Shown here one piece after another: positions 10,644-22,636 of a stretch of 64,000 nucleotides of DNA. The DNA is from Perkinsus olseni (Eukaryota > Perkinsozoa > Perkinsida). Every line of letters starts with the position of its first letter. Within the stretch, counting starts at the first letter, position 1. The notes under the pieces are model-generated. The model had not been told where the DNA came from. It ran no database searches and saw only the letters and a list, made by a program, of their open reading frames with translations. The DNA lies in NCBI GenBank assembly GCA_013115125.1, contig JABANN010000025.1, positions 1 to 64,000 on the forward strand, read 5' to 3'. Position numbers and translations under genes: made by a program.

Positions 10644-13600
10644 ATGTCGAAGGAAATACGCAGCGTTGCTTGCCTGCCCAAGGATGTCTGTGTACAGCCC
10701 CTTCATGAAGCGGTCATGGAGAGGACTCGAAAGTGGGACAACTGTGCTGCTCTCTCTCCGCAGGGCTGGCCCGGTTAGGTACATTGCCGCCCAGGAGGAC
10801 TGCTGTTCTGATGACAATCCCCCAATACCGGTGGTCTCGGTAGGTCTCAAGTCTTGGATTGGCAACTGCGATGGATGGTGAGGTCAGGCTCGGGGGAAGC
10901 AAGACATCGAGTCGGCGTTCGCCTCAGCGTCATGTCCGATCGCATTTGAGGAGGAGTGCCCACCTATGGACGACGACTGCCTCAAAAGGGCAGTTGATTT
11001 CACTTGCGATCTTTCTGTGGGATGCAATCGTTGCTGCAGTAGTGGGCAGAGGTTGTCGTCCTACAGGTTAACACGGGTCATCTATTCTTCTTCAATCAAC
11101 TCTTCGCTCGAGCAGATCCCTTGGCGGTTGCAGCGGAGGGCCTTACTGCAGCACTCAACGTTAATATGTAATACCGGCTCGGGGAAGGCCTAGGGTAAAT
11201 CTCCGTGGCTATCAGGTATACTTTCGAGATGGCACCTGTTATGTTACTGATGGAGCATAGGTTACTTCAGCATATGGCATCCTTTCTTGGATGGTACGAG
11301 CATAAAGTCGGGGATACTGGACGATCCACCCCCACTCTGGAAGGTGTGCCGCGAATTGTGCTAGCCGTAGCTAACTGAGGCCTTGGTGTTGCCTTTGGCA
11401 GATGATGGTTTGACGCTGACGAGATTGGCCTCTGGCTTGAGCGATAGGGCCACTGAACAGGTAGACTGGTGGGGCTGCCGGAAATGTGATGTACGCATGC
11501 CCTCTTCAGTTCGACGGAATGCTCCTCCCTGGTGCCTCTCATTGCAACATAACCGCACTGCATGTAGCCAGGCAGCAACTATTTCCTGATACTATCGAGG
11601 AAGGCCTCATGGGGACCTCGGCAAAGGCTGGAGGTAAAGAGATGGGTGGGGGCACCACTCCTGAGACTGGAGTCAGCTTACCTCCGTTAGGTGCTCCCAG
11701 GGGCAGGCTGATGGTATTCACTTCGGCCAACTCCCACTGCTCGATGGAGAGAGGATGCATGATGCTAGGTGGGGAGCATGCTTGCTCATGAGCCTTACGT
11801 TCTATGCCGGGCCGTACTGGAACGTTGATAGACTCCTTTGAGAGCTCATCGCCTTGGTGCTGTTAATCCACTGAATCGATCGATGATTACCAACTTTGGC
11901 AGTGATCCGTCACCAACAAGCTCGCATCTTGGGGGTACGCTCGCCTCTGAGCAGGTCTGGGCAGGAAGAGTCTTGTCTTCGTCAAGTGTGATCCTGAGAC
12001 CTGCCAGATGATCCCCGAGGAGCTCGAGAAGGCGATAAAGGCCGAGGTACAGGAAGAGACCGAGCTTCGCTCCGCTGCGATTTTGGCCTGCAGATTTTGA
12101 ACGGGAATACCCCATTCTTTGTTAATGCCACCGCTGGCAGCACAGTCGCGGGAGCCTTTGACGACTGCAATGCTCTGGCTGAGATTGCCGAGAGGTAATA
12201 CTATCACTCCTGCTAAGATGATCGGATAGGGCTCGGGTCTGAAAACCGAAGTCTTGCTCGATCCAGCCCGATTCTGTTCGGTGACTGGTCTCGGTCTTGT
12301 CTGTGCCTTCGGCTCATTGTGGCATTTAGATTAACTGGGTAATGCAACACAAAGCTCATTGTGGACTTGCTTTTCATCGGCATCAAGTCTTACTGAGCCG
12401 GCGACGGCGTTGAACTCTAAACTGACTCACACACTGATCTCTGAACGTTCTCTTGGGTCAGGTACAGATGCTGGCTGCATGTTGATGGCGCCCTCGGGGC
12501 CTCCTTCCTGCTTGCCAGGGGTGAGGATCCATATGATAGCCTCACACGTAAGGGGGTAGTACCGTGGGGGTGAGGGGGAGGATGGATGGTATCAGGTGGC
12601 ATGGAGAAGGCTGATTCTATCTCGTGGAACCTACACAAGCTCTTGGGAGTTCCTCTGCAATGCAGTGCCTTGCTCTGTCGACATCCCGGATGCTTGAAGG
12701 CCGCGCATGAGGAGCAACACGGCTCGGAGGTGAGGCGGCGGAGCGAAGCGAGTACGGTTTACCAATTTGGTGGATATCTCTTTGCGAATCTCTAGCATAG
12801 GAGCGATTGATCTTGGATGAGCGACCCAGGTTCGATTCCATGCTCAGGCATTCCCATGTTTGAGTCCGCTAGACACAGTGTACTGCTCATCGATGTCGGG
12901 ACGTAAGGCTGATGCTTTCAAGGCGTGGATACTGTGGAAGAAGATGGGCGACTGTGGCATGGCCAACAGGGTTAGGCTCGTGTAGGTTGCCATGTCTTTC
13001 CATGTGCTCTTCGTACCACTCCTTCCGCAACTCGTAGGTATACGCATACGCAGGAGTTCGCGGCTATGTTGAGAAGCTTCCCTGTGCGGAAGCAGTTCGA
13101 CGAGGCCCAGCAACTGTATGAGGACCCGATCATCGAGAAGGTGAGAGAGGCTGCTGCCAAACCGTAGGGTCATGCATGGCGATTCGCTTAGGGGCCGAGC
13201 GATGTGGACGGAGCCAACGACAATGCCTTTCATCTGGCATTCGAGCCAACCTCAGCATGTGAGAGCTCGAAGTGATGTTGTTGTTTCGAAGGCGAGGTTA
13301 TTGAGGTACATGCTTCTGGTGGGTGCCGTATGACCTGAGGGAGAGGTTCATGAAGGAGGGGCCCCATGCGCTGTCTAGAGAGCTCTTCACTGTCGCTTGC
13401 CGTATGCGATCGGCTTTGCTGTCTGAAGGTGAGTCGCGGTCTGCCAAGGGAAGCGTGGGAGCCCACCGAGCGAGATCGAGGGGACTGCCGTATAGTGTCA
13501 CCATCCTGTGGCCTCCTCGAGTACTCTGCATGGACACGCCTACTGTACTAGAAACGAGCTTGTGAGTGCCGGTGTCCCTTCAGGGTCTCTGATGATATCC

Positions 13601-13705
13601 TTCTACTCGACTGACGAGAAGCCTGCATTCTGGCGTATACCCAATATCAATCCGGAGATCTCTCACGAGCACATGTGGGCCATCCTTAAGATCGTCAACA
13701 GGTAG
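10644..13705 (+). CDS. Group II pyridoxal-phosphate decarboxylase (glutamate / cysteine-sulfinate decarboxylase family)
   Basis: Decarboxylates an acidic amino acid using PLP. Sixteen exons sum to 1749 nt, 582 residues: 10644-10732, 10764-10839, 10888-11016, 11067-11167, 11216-11343, 11402-11460, 11510-11768, 11955-12046, 12094-12194, 12462-12520, 12596-12729, 12848-12970, 13054-13140, 13192-13258, 13306-13428, 13584-13705. Conserved blocks run in family order: TGHLFFFNQLFARADP, MYTFEMAPVMLLMEH, FFVNATAGSTVAGAFDD, the PLP-aspartate block WLHVDGALGA, the PLP-lysine block SISWNLHKLLGVPLQCSA, and CFWWVPYDLRERF. The PLP aspartate and lysine are both present, so it is probably active. Substrate (glutamate, aspartate or cysteine sulfinate) cannot be told from the sequence. 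The first exon and its 31-nt intron are the least certain. Confidence 0.88.
12064..12076. repeat. Example of the dispersed 13-mer GCTTCGCTCCGCT / AGCGGAGCGAAGC
   Basis: Other copies, exact or lacking 1 nt: 12738-12749, 20434-20446, 22714-22725, 27928-27940, 29462-29473. At least four lie inside inferred introns (decarboxylase twice, PITH gene, eIF2A-GYF), in either orientation. Confidence 0.75.
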
Positions 13706-13719
13706 GGTTCATATGCTCA

Positions 13720-14011
13720 TCGGTGGTAGTGGGAGGTGGCAGCCCTACCCTCCTCAGAGTGGGTCATTTCTGTTTCCCGCCTGGCACTAAGAAATGGGAG
13801 AAGGACCTTTGCCGGCCGGGAGAATGCGCAGTGGTGAGCTCTCCTGCGCTGGGCTTCCCTAGAAGTTGCCGGTTCTCAGCGCTCCCGCTTGTCCTCCCCG
13901 GCACTAAATCCAGGCAGCTGGTCAGTGCCGCCAGAATTTGACGAGCTCAAGAAGACCCGTTCGGCTGCCCAGCTGCTGGGTGGCATAGAGGGGACTGGCG
14001 AGTTCATATGA
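13720..14011 (+). CDS. Possible small protein, unresolved splice
   Basis: Two protein-like stretches are FCFPPGTKKWEKDLCRPGEC (about 13770-13830) and PPEFDELKKTRSAAQLLGG ending at a TGA at 14009-14011. A CCAG acceptor at about 13915 fits the second, but I found no donor of matching phase. The first may belong to a separate reading. No family is recognised. Confidence 0.25.
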
Positions 14012-14354
14012 TACCTTAGTTATCATCTGCCTGTTTCATCGCATTTTCACACACTATTCGTGGCCTGCCGAGTTGGCACCACTTGTATTGCTTGTGACGC
14101 TGGACTTTTTAAAGTAAGGAGGATTATTGTTATCTATGAAGCAGCATGTCATTATTGAAGTCTACTAAGAGGTAGTATATGCCTAATGATTGAATACCGA
14201 CATCGGTCTTGGTACCCTAATGAGACTGGCTGCCAGGCTCTTACGACCGTTAGTGTTGTGTTGAGTGCAATCATCATCAACGGCAGCAGATCTTCGGGCT
14301 TTGGTTATGCGGGTATGCTGGCTTGCTAGTTTTGCCTTTTCATTGCCAAATACC

Positions 14355-17114
14355 ATGAGCGTTGTTAATATTACTATCAAGAAAGTGGACGGCTCTACAG
14401 TGGAAGTTTCGATCGACAACTCCGCTACGGTAGAGGAGCTGAAGAAGGTACGTTTGCTTGGGGCCGGTTTACTCCGATCGAACTTCATGCCGCTGCGCTG
14501 TGACTGAATCCTGCGGATCCGGTGAGGATAGCAGACTCTAGGCCAGGCCTAGGGGCCTGCTCTCGCCACCTTCCGGGAGGCGTTTCAGCGTGATGTCATC
14601 ATGAATTCAGGTAGTCCAAGAAAGAACCCAAATACCCAAGGAAACACAGAGGCTTATATTCCGCGGTCAAATATTAGCCGATGACAAAACACTCAAAGAC
14701 GCAGGTGAGAATGCTAGGGATAGTTGAATCACTGGTTGGAAGAGTTGTCACCATCAGGCTTGGTGGAGGGTGGACAGACAATACATTTGGTGCGCCACTT
14801 AGTGCCTCCAGCCCATCCTAAGGCGCCTGCTCAGCAAACTGCTGCTGGGCAACAGCACCAACAGCAGCCGACGTTGAGGCTGGGTGAGTAGTGTCGCCCT
14901 TTGCGGCGAGAGAAATGTCGTTTCCGTAGGCGCGACACCGGGATCGGCTCCTGCTGGGACGCAAAGTCCCTTCGGCATGCCCGGTATGGGACAGGCCGGA
15001 ATGACTCCCGAAGCGTTATCAGAGATGATGAACAACCCAGTGGTGGAAAGTATGATGTCCAATCCACAAATTATGAGGAGTAGGACGGTCTTAGAAAGAC
15101 AGTTGTCGGGGAAGCACATATCGTCCGCCCTCTTGTAGGTCTCATTGAGATGAACCCGCAAATGCAGCAACTGATGCAACAGAATCCAGAGTTAAGAACT
15201 CTTATAGAGGATCCGGAGGTAGGGAATATCTTCGAGGTTACTGAGGGAAGATACGGTCGAGGTCGAGGTCGACGTGATGCTTGATCGTTTAGTTTTTACG
15301 ACAAACCATGCAAGCTGCCCGTAACCCGAGTATGATGCAGGAAATGATGCGAAACAACGATCGGCAAATGGCCAACTTGGACAGCATACCAGGTGATGCT
15401 GTGGGGCTTTCACCCTCGGTGGGCTCGATGAAGCACAGTCTAGTACCGGTAACTTGGCCGCAGTTGAAGGTGCATTTCGCGTGGGCAGAGGGTACAGCCA
15501 TGTTCTCTCAAATTCGGCCGGGGTCACTTACCCTGAGTGTTACTGGCCTGTAACGGCATGCCTGGGGTTGGCCATCAACTTGGCTCGTCCATAATGTCTA
15601 CTGATTGCTGATGCTCTTAGGTGGGTACGCAGCTCTATCGAGGATGTACCGGGACGTACAGGAGCCCATGTGGAATGCCGCATCAGGAGGTAAGGCATCA
15701 CATCCTCCCTTCGTCTACTGTGTTTCCCTCAGCTGATGCACACGGTGGTACCTCATCGGCGTCGCAGTTGATGCAGGCCATGCAGCAGGATAGGGAGACC
15801 GGCCCTAACAATAGGCCCCTCGGCAACCCATGGGGGACGGCGACCGGTGCACCACCGTCTACTGCAGCAGCCCCTCCTGCTGCAAGCACTGGTAGTACTC
15901 GGGGGTGCATCTTATTCACTGAAATTATTGACAGCCGGGTCGAGCTTGATTGCAATAAGTTGTAGAGTGCAAGGATGCAGGAAGATATCCGTTGCTTGTA
16001 GATTGGAAATCACACTAGGTTCTAGGACTTGGGCTCCACGTTTCATCCCGTGATTGAGAACTGGGAGGATCGAGTCTTTGGAATACCCTATATTAAGCGT
16101 ATGCATCAATAGCGAGTATGGTCTCCTCGAGGTACCCAAGGGCAGCAGCAGCAGCAGCAGCCATCGACGGCGCACACCGGTACTGCTCCTGCTGGAATTC
16201 CGCCGCCCATGGTGAATCCCTTCGCCTCGATGTTCGGGATGGCCCAGCCCTCGACGTCGGCTGCGACAGGGTCATCTCAGCAGCCCCCGGCCGCCACAAC
16301 GCCCAATCCCTTCTCATTCATGGCTATGCCCCAATCACAGGGCACGACACCCGCTGGTAGGCAAGATACCGAAGCGAGATGGATATGGTCGGTTTGTATG
16401 AAGGTGCAGCTCCCTCCGGCGCTGCAGCAGGAGGAACGGCGGCCCCTAGTGGGTCTACCGCCGGCCAGGGGCAGCATAGGAATCCCTTCGCCGAGTGGCT
16501 GTCGAATCCCGGTGTGCAGGATATGATGGGACAAATGATGAGCCAGATGTTCACCTCCCAAACACAACAGCAACAGCAACAGCAGTCACAATCGGGAGCG
16601 GCCTCCAATGTAGTACTCGATAATTTGGGACATCGCTGAACCATCGCGTGGCTCCGACTGGGGAGTTGATATAGCATGGCTATTTGATGGTGTACCTTGA
16701 GTGCTAGTCGTGGTTGAGGGCTCCTGTTTGAGCAGGCTCCACGTACTCTTCTTTCAGTCTAGTACGGCCGCCCCATCGGGGCCCTTCATGTTCCCTATGG
16801 GAATGAACCCTAGTACTACGACGCCTTTTAATCCCTTCCAACCTAGCTCCTCAGCTGCGATGGGCCATCAGGCTTCGCCAGCTCAAGCCGATCCAGCTGT
16901 GCAGTTTCGACCACAACTGTCGGCGTTGGAGAGCATGGGGTTCACTAACAGACAGCAGAATCTGGACGCCCTTAGGAGAGGTGAGTCTCAGCACTACTTT
17001 CCTGTTTCGATCCTTCTTTCCTCAGCCAACGGTAACGTCAACAGGGCTCTCGATCTCCTCCTGGCTGAGCCTCAACCTTCATCCCCGCCGCAGCAGGACG
17101 GCGCCGCCCAGTGA
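14355..17114 (+). CDS. UBQLN: Ubiquilin (UBL-STI1-UBA proteasome shuttle)
   Basis: Carries ubiquitinated clients to the proteasome and chaperones membrane proteins in the cytosol. Twelve exons join in phase: 14355-14447, 14611-14704, 14758-14883, 14930-15079, 15139-15218, 15293-15392, 15621-15689, 15733-15891, about 16132-16356, 16404-16609, 16758-16980, 17026-17114. The N-terminal ubiquitin-like domain has [17 protein letters not shown] and [23 protein letters not shown]1 segments include [17 protein letters not shown] and [19 protein letters not shown]. The C-terminal UBA domain, [20 protein letters not shown], ends just before the stop. Gln/Ala/Pro-rich linkers (CAG-type runs at 16143-16160 and 16565-16585) separate the domains. 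The exon 9 acceptor could be 16132 or 16141. Confidence 0.94.
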
Positions 17115-17261
17115 GACCCCTAAGGCTACAGTATGCGCTACCAGGGTTCAATTTTCTGTATAATCTTTGTTTACCATCTCTATGTGAAGCAGCTGTGGAG
17201 TTGAGTGATCAAGGGACAGTCGGTGAGAGTAGTTTTTCTCTGTGCGTTTTGTCTCCTCGAG

Positions 17262-18228
17262 ATGGCGACCCAAGTGTTGGCGGCCGGTTCGGACGGTAGC
17301 CAGGTGGACATTTCCCGATGGAACGTGAGTCGCCGAATATGCGAAAATTGCTGTTTTTCGGTACCGTTGCTCGGAGAGTTGTAGCGACTGAGATGTGTAT
17401 CGTGCACTTCCATCAGTGCCCGATGGTGACAAGTGACTGTCTTAGATTCTCTACCCCAACTACTTGAATGCTGCCAAGACGGTACCGGAGGGACGGAGGA
17501 TAGCCAAGGCGAAGTGGGTCGCTCTGGAGGACTCTCGTATGTTGGGCGCGGACAGCGAGCGCTGTTCAGGTGTGTTGAGAACCCGACTGTACTAGAGATG
17601 GGGGAAGCTTGTAGACACCTGCAGATCCCGTGTGTGTTAGAGGTAAACTTGTCGGATGTTGGCCCGGGTTCGATCCCCGGTATAGGTATTTTTGCTTGTT
17701 AGGATAAGTGTTACCCTAGAGATTGGTTGGTCCGGGGTCGGCTCAGAGTGAAGCTCACTGATGATGATGGCAAGCCGCTGAGGTCAGAGATTGCCGGAAG
17801 TAAGATTACAGTGCTCTCCAATGGAGAGTCTCCGTCCTGATGCCCTCATCCGGATGCCTCTATTATCGCCTTCAATCGGTTCTCCCGTCCGAACATAAAC
17901 TTGAACGATGAGGGACCGAGTACCCAGGTCGACTCGCGACACCCTAACCGACAGCGTCGAGGCACTGAGTGGTGCTAAGCTGCCTGAAAGTCTCCTCTTT
18001 GTTTCACGGCATTCGGTGACGCGCGGTTATAGAGATCCAGGTTTACAGAGTTCGTTCTCAGAACGGCAACTACTGGAGAAGATGGGTGAGGTCATCCCAA
18101 CGTTGAAGTCACGAACGCACCCGCCGAAGGAAGAGCACCACCACGGCAAGGAGGCCCCAGCGGCGTCATCTAAGGCAACCGCTGGCCATCCACATAAGAG
18201 CAATAAGAAGAAGAATAAGAGGAAGTAA
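17262..18228 (+). CDS. SRP19: Signal recognition particle 19 kDa protein
   Basis: Binds SRP RNA helices 6 and 8 and primes SRP54 loading. Exon 1 (17262-17324) ends QVDISRWN; exon 2 (17446 on) is the diagnostic ILYPNYLNAAKTVPEGRRIA, then VENPTVLEMGEACRHL, then after a 60-nt intron (17643-17702) KCYPRDWLVRGRLRVKL. The final exon holds LLEKMGEVIPTLKSRTH and a Lys-rich tail of the kind SRP19 has, ending in a TAA at 18226-18228. The join between about 17835 and 18050 is uncertain. The 17643-17702 intron contains a perfect tRNA T-arm-like hairpin, CCGGG-TTCGATC-CCCGG. Confidence 0.9.
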
Positions 18229-18759
18229 CCGTTCTCGACAAGTTGTACACTGGACATTCGCTGGAGCGCTGCCTTGGGTTCATCCGGCTTGGGCCAGGGG
18301 CCGCCATCTCGAGTATTCAGTGTTATTTCTATTGTAAATGGTTGGAGGACCGATATCGTTGGGAGCAGGAGACCATGGGAGTGAATACCGCCCCCACAGA
18401 CAAGGTCGGGTATGTTCTACTGCTGCTGATGATGGGAGTTTGAAATATCGGGACCGGCCATTAGAGGTAGTACGGGAAGCCGAATGTGGGCAGGCTTATG
18501 TCGTCGTATGGATCAACAATACTGAATAAGACGGAGATTGTCTGTTTGTGATTGGGAGTGGCCGCATGTAAGTGCATGCAGTTGATTGGGGATGGCCTAA
18601 GGAATACCGTTGAGTCGAGGTGTTGCAATTGGAGTGGTACGAGAAATGATAATCTAGAGAATTTTTTTCGACTAACTGGGATCGTCTCGTACAAGACGAG
18701 CAATTCACGGGCTTCGGTTCGTCACAGGATGAGGGTGGAAGGAAAGGCCGATGCGCTTT

Positions 18760-21574
18760 AGGTCCCTTCGCCGTCGACGTCCTCTCATGACCGGATACGG
18801 AGTCTCTTACCGCACCCTCGCTATGCTGAGCGGAGTCTAACATTCGAAGATCTCTCGTGGCTCGAGGTGGAAGATCGTAATTTCCTCATAACAAGCGTCT
18901 TGAATCACCCACCGAGAGATCGAAAGGTTAAGGAAAAGTAGGTATGGTCTCGGCGGCGCGCTGAGGTTCCCACCTAATCCCGAGTCGCGGTGGGAATGAG
19001 CGTATCGCTGCTCACCTCAGGTACGTGAACCGAGACACTGTTCCGTACTTCGTCCAGCGTCGGCGGTTACTGCGCCGATATGTCTTGGGCAATTCACGAA
19101 GTCTTGTAGATGATGCCGAATTCGGTACGCTGTCTTTGGCAGTTCCCCGGTATCTGTGGCTCACCGGCATTTGTCAGGCGAGCTGTTCCGTACGGTGAAG
19201 GACTTGAAGTCGGAGGGCAGCCATCAGTGTCAGAGCTCGGAGGGACTCCCCATTGGACGCTCTACTCAGGATTCCGGACGGAAACAAATCTGGTTGGTGG
19301 AACGTACTCAATGTAAGTCAGGTGCCATCTTGGGCTGCCTTCGACCGCCTCCTCAGGTGATCGGCCCAACATGCCGATGGCGCCAGGCACTCTGATGGTA
19401 TGCAAATGCATAGACATAGAGGCGCTCTTCCATGACCCAGTGGGAGGGGAGGAGGAGGGCGAGGAAGGAGGCCAGGGCTATAGTCTCGACCGTCATCAGG
19501 GGCGACCGAAGCACTGTATTCGGGAGGACACTCTGGTCGAGATGTTCTTTTCCAAATTGTTCACCCGGTGGGCATTGAAGAACAACATCTGGGCGTTCTA
19601 ACAGGGTTCATATTCTCAGGTTTTTCGGGTGTCCAAATTTCGATCGTTTGATCGACGTGTTGCACGACAGCGCTCGAGTTTACTTTTTATTTGAGTTCTT
19701 TGAAGGCGGTGACCTCCTCGATTATATGACAGCTCGAGCCTTGCAGGTGCAGAACCGTCGAAGGTAGTAGTTAGAGGGATGGGCTCACTGCCACTGCTCA
19801 ATGCCAACTGATGAGGGAAGCTTTCTGACACCTCTAGCTGAGGTTGCCGGTGTCTTCTCGAAAGACATGGGCCCTTGAACGCATTTGTTTGTTCACCATT
19901 TCGGGGCATCGAGGTGTACCTGGAGGGAATTTCACTCTGAATTTCTTCACTTCCGTTTCACTCAGAAACTCACCATACGGGCTCGAGAGAATTTCACGTG
20001 GGAGGACAGTGAACTCGAGCCGAGCTGCCGTATTCTGTCTCAGGGCATCCGTGGCGGAGTCAGCTCCAGTGGACGATCTCTCCGGGCCTGTGGACGACTC
20101 AGTCAGCGCTGCATCGCCTATGTCCTGTCCTGATGGTGACGCAACGGTTCGCCTGACGGTCGACAGGCAAGGCTTGCGGAAGTTCTTTGAAGAGGTCACA
20201 TCACCGGGGAAGGAAAAACCAGACCAGCCTCACCAGCCACGCGCTGATGAGGTGGGGTTCATGGGGGCGGCCGTAGTCAAGAAATATGGTATAGTTTTAG
20301 GGCGCTCGAGAAGAGGTGGTAGCTATCCCAAGCACTCCGAGTAAAGAGAGTAAGACTGAAGTGCAGGAGGAGACACCGCCAACAGTGGTCCGGCTCAATG
20401 TCAAGGTCGGTCGTGGAAAAATGCAATAATCGTAGCGGAGCGAAGCAGTGATTTAGGAAGTTTGTATTATCCTGGCTAGCCTGACCAATGCTTTGGACTT
20501 ACTCCATTCCCTTCATCTGGCCCACTTGGACGTATCGCCCGAGCAAGTGCTGGTCCACATATCGCCGCACAACGGGCGAGTAGTATCAGCAGCTCTCACC
20601 GATTTGGCTCAGGTAGGTTGCTAGGAACACCATCGTCAATTTATGTAACTTCACTTTCGGTCGCCTTCTTCCCCATCTGCAAGCTTATAGTTGCTTAGCG
20701 TCGCTTCTCAATTTCTTCCGGGCCTCTCAGCTCTCGCGAGGCTTCCGATGTCGATTCAAACGCTTGTCCGTCGACACCGTATAATGCGGAAAATTTCTCT
20801 TGTGTGCAGAATAGTGCCAGACTGGCACTGCCAGTACGATTTGTCTTTCCCGCGCGCTACGAAATTCTGAGACTACCAGCAGTCCTTCGAGCGCTGCCTC
20901 ACGCATTCGCTGGTATATTTCAGTGCAGCACGGTGAATCAGCTGCGCACCTCGTCCCTTCGCAAATCCGGCAAGGCCCTCTACCGCGCCCCCGAGATGTA
21001 TCACCAGTTGCCCGCGGTCCTCGCTGCTAGCCGCCCTCCTAGGTAGGACGGTGACACCACTACTCCACTGATCTGCGAGGACTTTCTCTCAGTCTCTGGC
21101 TGGCTGGAGACATGTGGTCCGTTGGAGTGGTGGGGCTGGTCATGTGCCTCGGTGGACCTCTATGGGCGAGCGCAACTGCTGACGATGAAAAGTGGGTGTA
21201 TCTTTGTTCCCTGTATTAGACCATCATCGAGCTCAGATACCGTCATTTCTTGGAACATGCCGGTCCGGACGTATTCTACTATCTCAGCCAAGTGCAGCAC
21301 CTCCCGAGCGAGCTTGCGGCGCTTCTCGCTGGCCTTCTGCAGCCCCAGCCGCAGGTGAAGATACTTGCCCTCCGTCGCCGTAGTTGTAGTAGTCTTTGTT
21401 CGCCCATCTCAGGAGCGACTGACCATCTCGCTGTGTCGGATGTCGGAAGCGCTGTCTCCTGAGTTCATGGAGCGGCATGACGTTACGGCTGACTCGGAGC
21501 CTCATCAGCTCCTTCAGTGCTCCTTTGATACCGGTAGTAATGATGAGGCCATCCACTGGTTCTCCCCGCTCTAA
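18760..21574 (+). CDS. Protein-kinase-fold protein with degenerate catalytic motifs (pseudokinase)
   Basis: Segments of a kinase domain follow one another in the correct order. They are the beta-3 strand with lysine (GTLMVCKCIDIEALF, about 19385), the hinge (VYFLFEFFEGGDLLDYM, about 19680), the catalytic loop (SLHLAHLDVSPEQVLVHI, about 20510-20560), ALTDLAQ where DFG is expected, KALYRAPEMYHQLP (APE region, about 20970), DMWSVGVVGLVMCLGGPLW (about 21110) and a helical C-lobe, ending HWFSPL with a TAA at 21572-21574. The HRD motif reads HLD, the catalytic-loop Lys and Asn are replaced, and DFG reads DLA. Upstream exons include FEDLSWLEVEDRNFL (18845) and YFVQRRRLLRRYVLGN (19047), so the true start is uncertain. 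Exon limits at 19740-20440 are unresolved. Confidence 0.6.
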
Positions 21575-21770
21575 AACTCCCCTGGGGTACTATTCTAGTG
21601 CTGACTAGATTACTGTATTTTCTTTGTCTAGAGTGAGAAAATTGGAGCGCGACCACTGAGCTTATCTGATCGCAAATGCGCTGCTGGTCCTAACCTGTCC
21701 TAGCAGTCTCTCGGCTGTATCATCAGCTGGTTCAGGTGGCGGATCACAGCCCCATGTAGGGAAGAGAAGA

Positions 21771-22017
21771 ATGCTCTTCAACGCCGTTATCAGGAGCATG
21801 GTCGAGGTCTGGAATAAGGCAATGACCCCCAGCCACAACTTCTCTGCTCTTCCAGTATTCAGTCTCAGGTCTCAATGGCTATACCTTTGTCACCGAAGAT
21901 GGCCCATCGGACGGATACCAACAACACCGCAACTACGGTGGACAGTACCCGCATCGAGTCGCCCAGTCAGCTGCTGCCCCTCGACACCAACTCGGCAGCA
22001 GCCTCACCTCTCAATGA
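21771..22017 (+). CDS. Small protein of unknown function
   Basis: ATG at 21771 opens MLFNAVIRSMVE. A 49-nt intron with acceptor CTTCCAG joins to YSVSGLNGYTFVTEDGPSDG and a Gln/Tyr/Gly-rich tail, ending at a TGA at 22015-22017. The 3' end overlaps the convergent gene whose stop lies at 22004. An upstream exon reading into KRRM or EEKM is possible. No family is recognised. Confidence 0.45.
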
Positions 22018-22590
22018 GCAAGCCGGCGTTGAGAAATAGCAAGATCGGCAAGATCACCAAGATTGTCTTTCTACTATTTGATTGATTACTGCTTGAATTA
22101 AGATCATTTAACGGCACCGCGGCATCATCTATGATAGTATCAGCGGCATGATTGCTCTCTGCTTGGTCTCCGTATCGCCCTCCTGTTGAGGCATCTGAGG
22201 TCGACTCGCGCACGACGAGAGATCTCTTGTGCTTTCAACTTGGTCATTGCATGCTTGAATTGGATGATGAACTGCAGCCCACACTTGCACCATAATCGTC
22301 GTTCGAAGTTGATGTTGTCGTTATCGCTGCTGCCTCGTCTTACTATCGCCAAGTCCACTGGTCTATAAGTATACTGATGTATTCTTGCGAGCACACGTAG
22401 CTCCTCCTCGCCCTCGTCTCGTAGATGATTGCGCAACTGCTCGTCGCCATTCTGCTGCGTTGGCTCAGAACGTCGCCTGATCGAGGCATTCTGGGACTTC
22501 ACCAATACCACCACTGGAGTACCGCTTCCCCGTACAAGTGCCTCAATCACCGTGTGATGTCGTGTTGGCGAATTGCAAGGAGCGGGGCGG
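22004..22590 (-). CDS. Tail-anchored protein of unknown function
   Basis: The minus frame from about 22590 reads through CNSPTRHHTVIEALVRG, a charged region, and KCGLQFIIQFKHAMTKLK. After a short intron it enters DTIIDDAAVPLNDLN and ends with one hydrophobic helix, TILVILPILLFLNAGLLIER, at the very C-terminus, the layout of a tail-anchored protein. The intron can be read as 19 nt (22195-22213) or about 82 nt (donor at a GTGGGC upstream); both keep phase. The 5' end is not defined. SNARE-like function is conceivable from topology only. Confidence 0.5.
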
Positions 22591-22636
22591 TCTATCGACT
22601 GTTCACAGTGTGATTTATTTTGTTAATTTCAAGAGC

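Noticed and set aside
11935-11954. A 20-nt intron in the decarboxylase gene
   Set aside because: A single 186-nt intron (11769-11954) gives the conserved CMMLGLGRKSLVFVKCD directly, matching the family better.
17580-17690. A tRNA gene overlapping the SRP19 intron
   Set aside because: The acceptor stem would have two mismatches and would overlap the conserved SRP19 exon; only the T-arm-like hairpin is convincing.
19834-20199. A 121-codon minus ORF within the pseudokinase locus
   Set aside because: The flanking kinase exons are on the plus strand and this ORF has no splice or family support, though the stretch itself is unresolved.
22195-22213. A 19-nt intron in the tail-anchored protein gene
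   Set aside because: An alternative donor of the same phase gives an intron of about 82 nt; evidence does not favour the short form.
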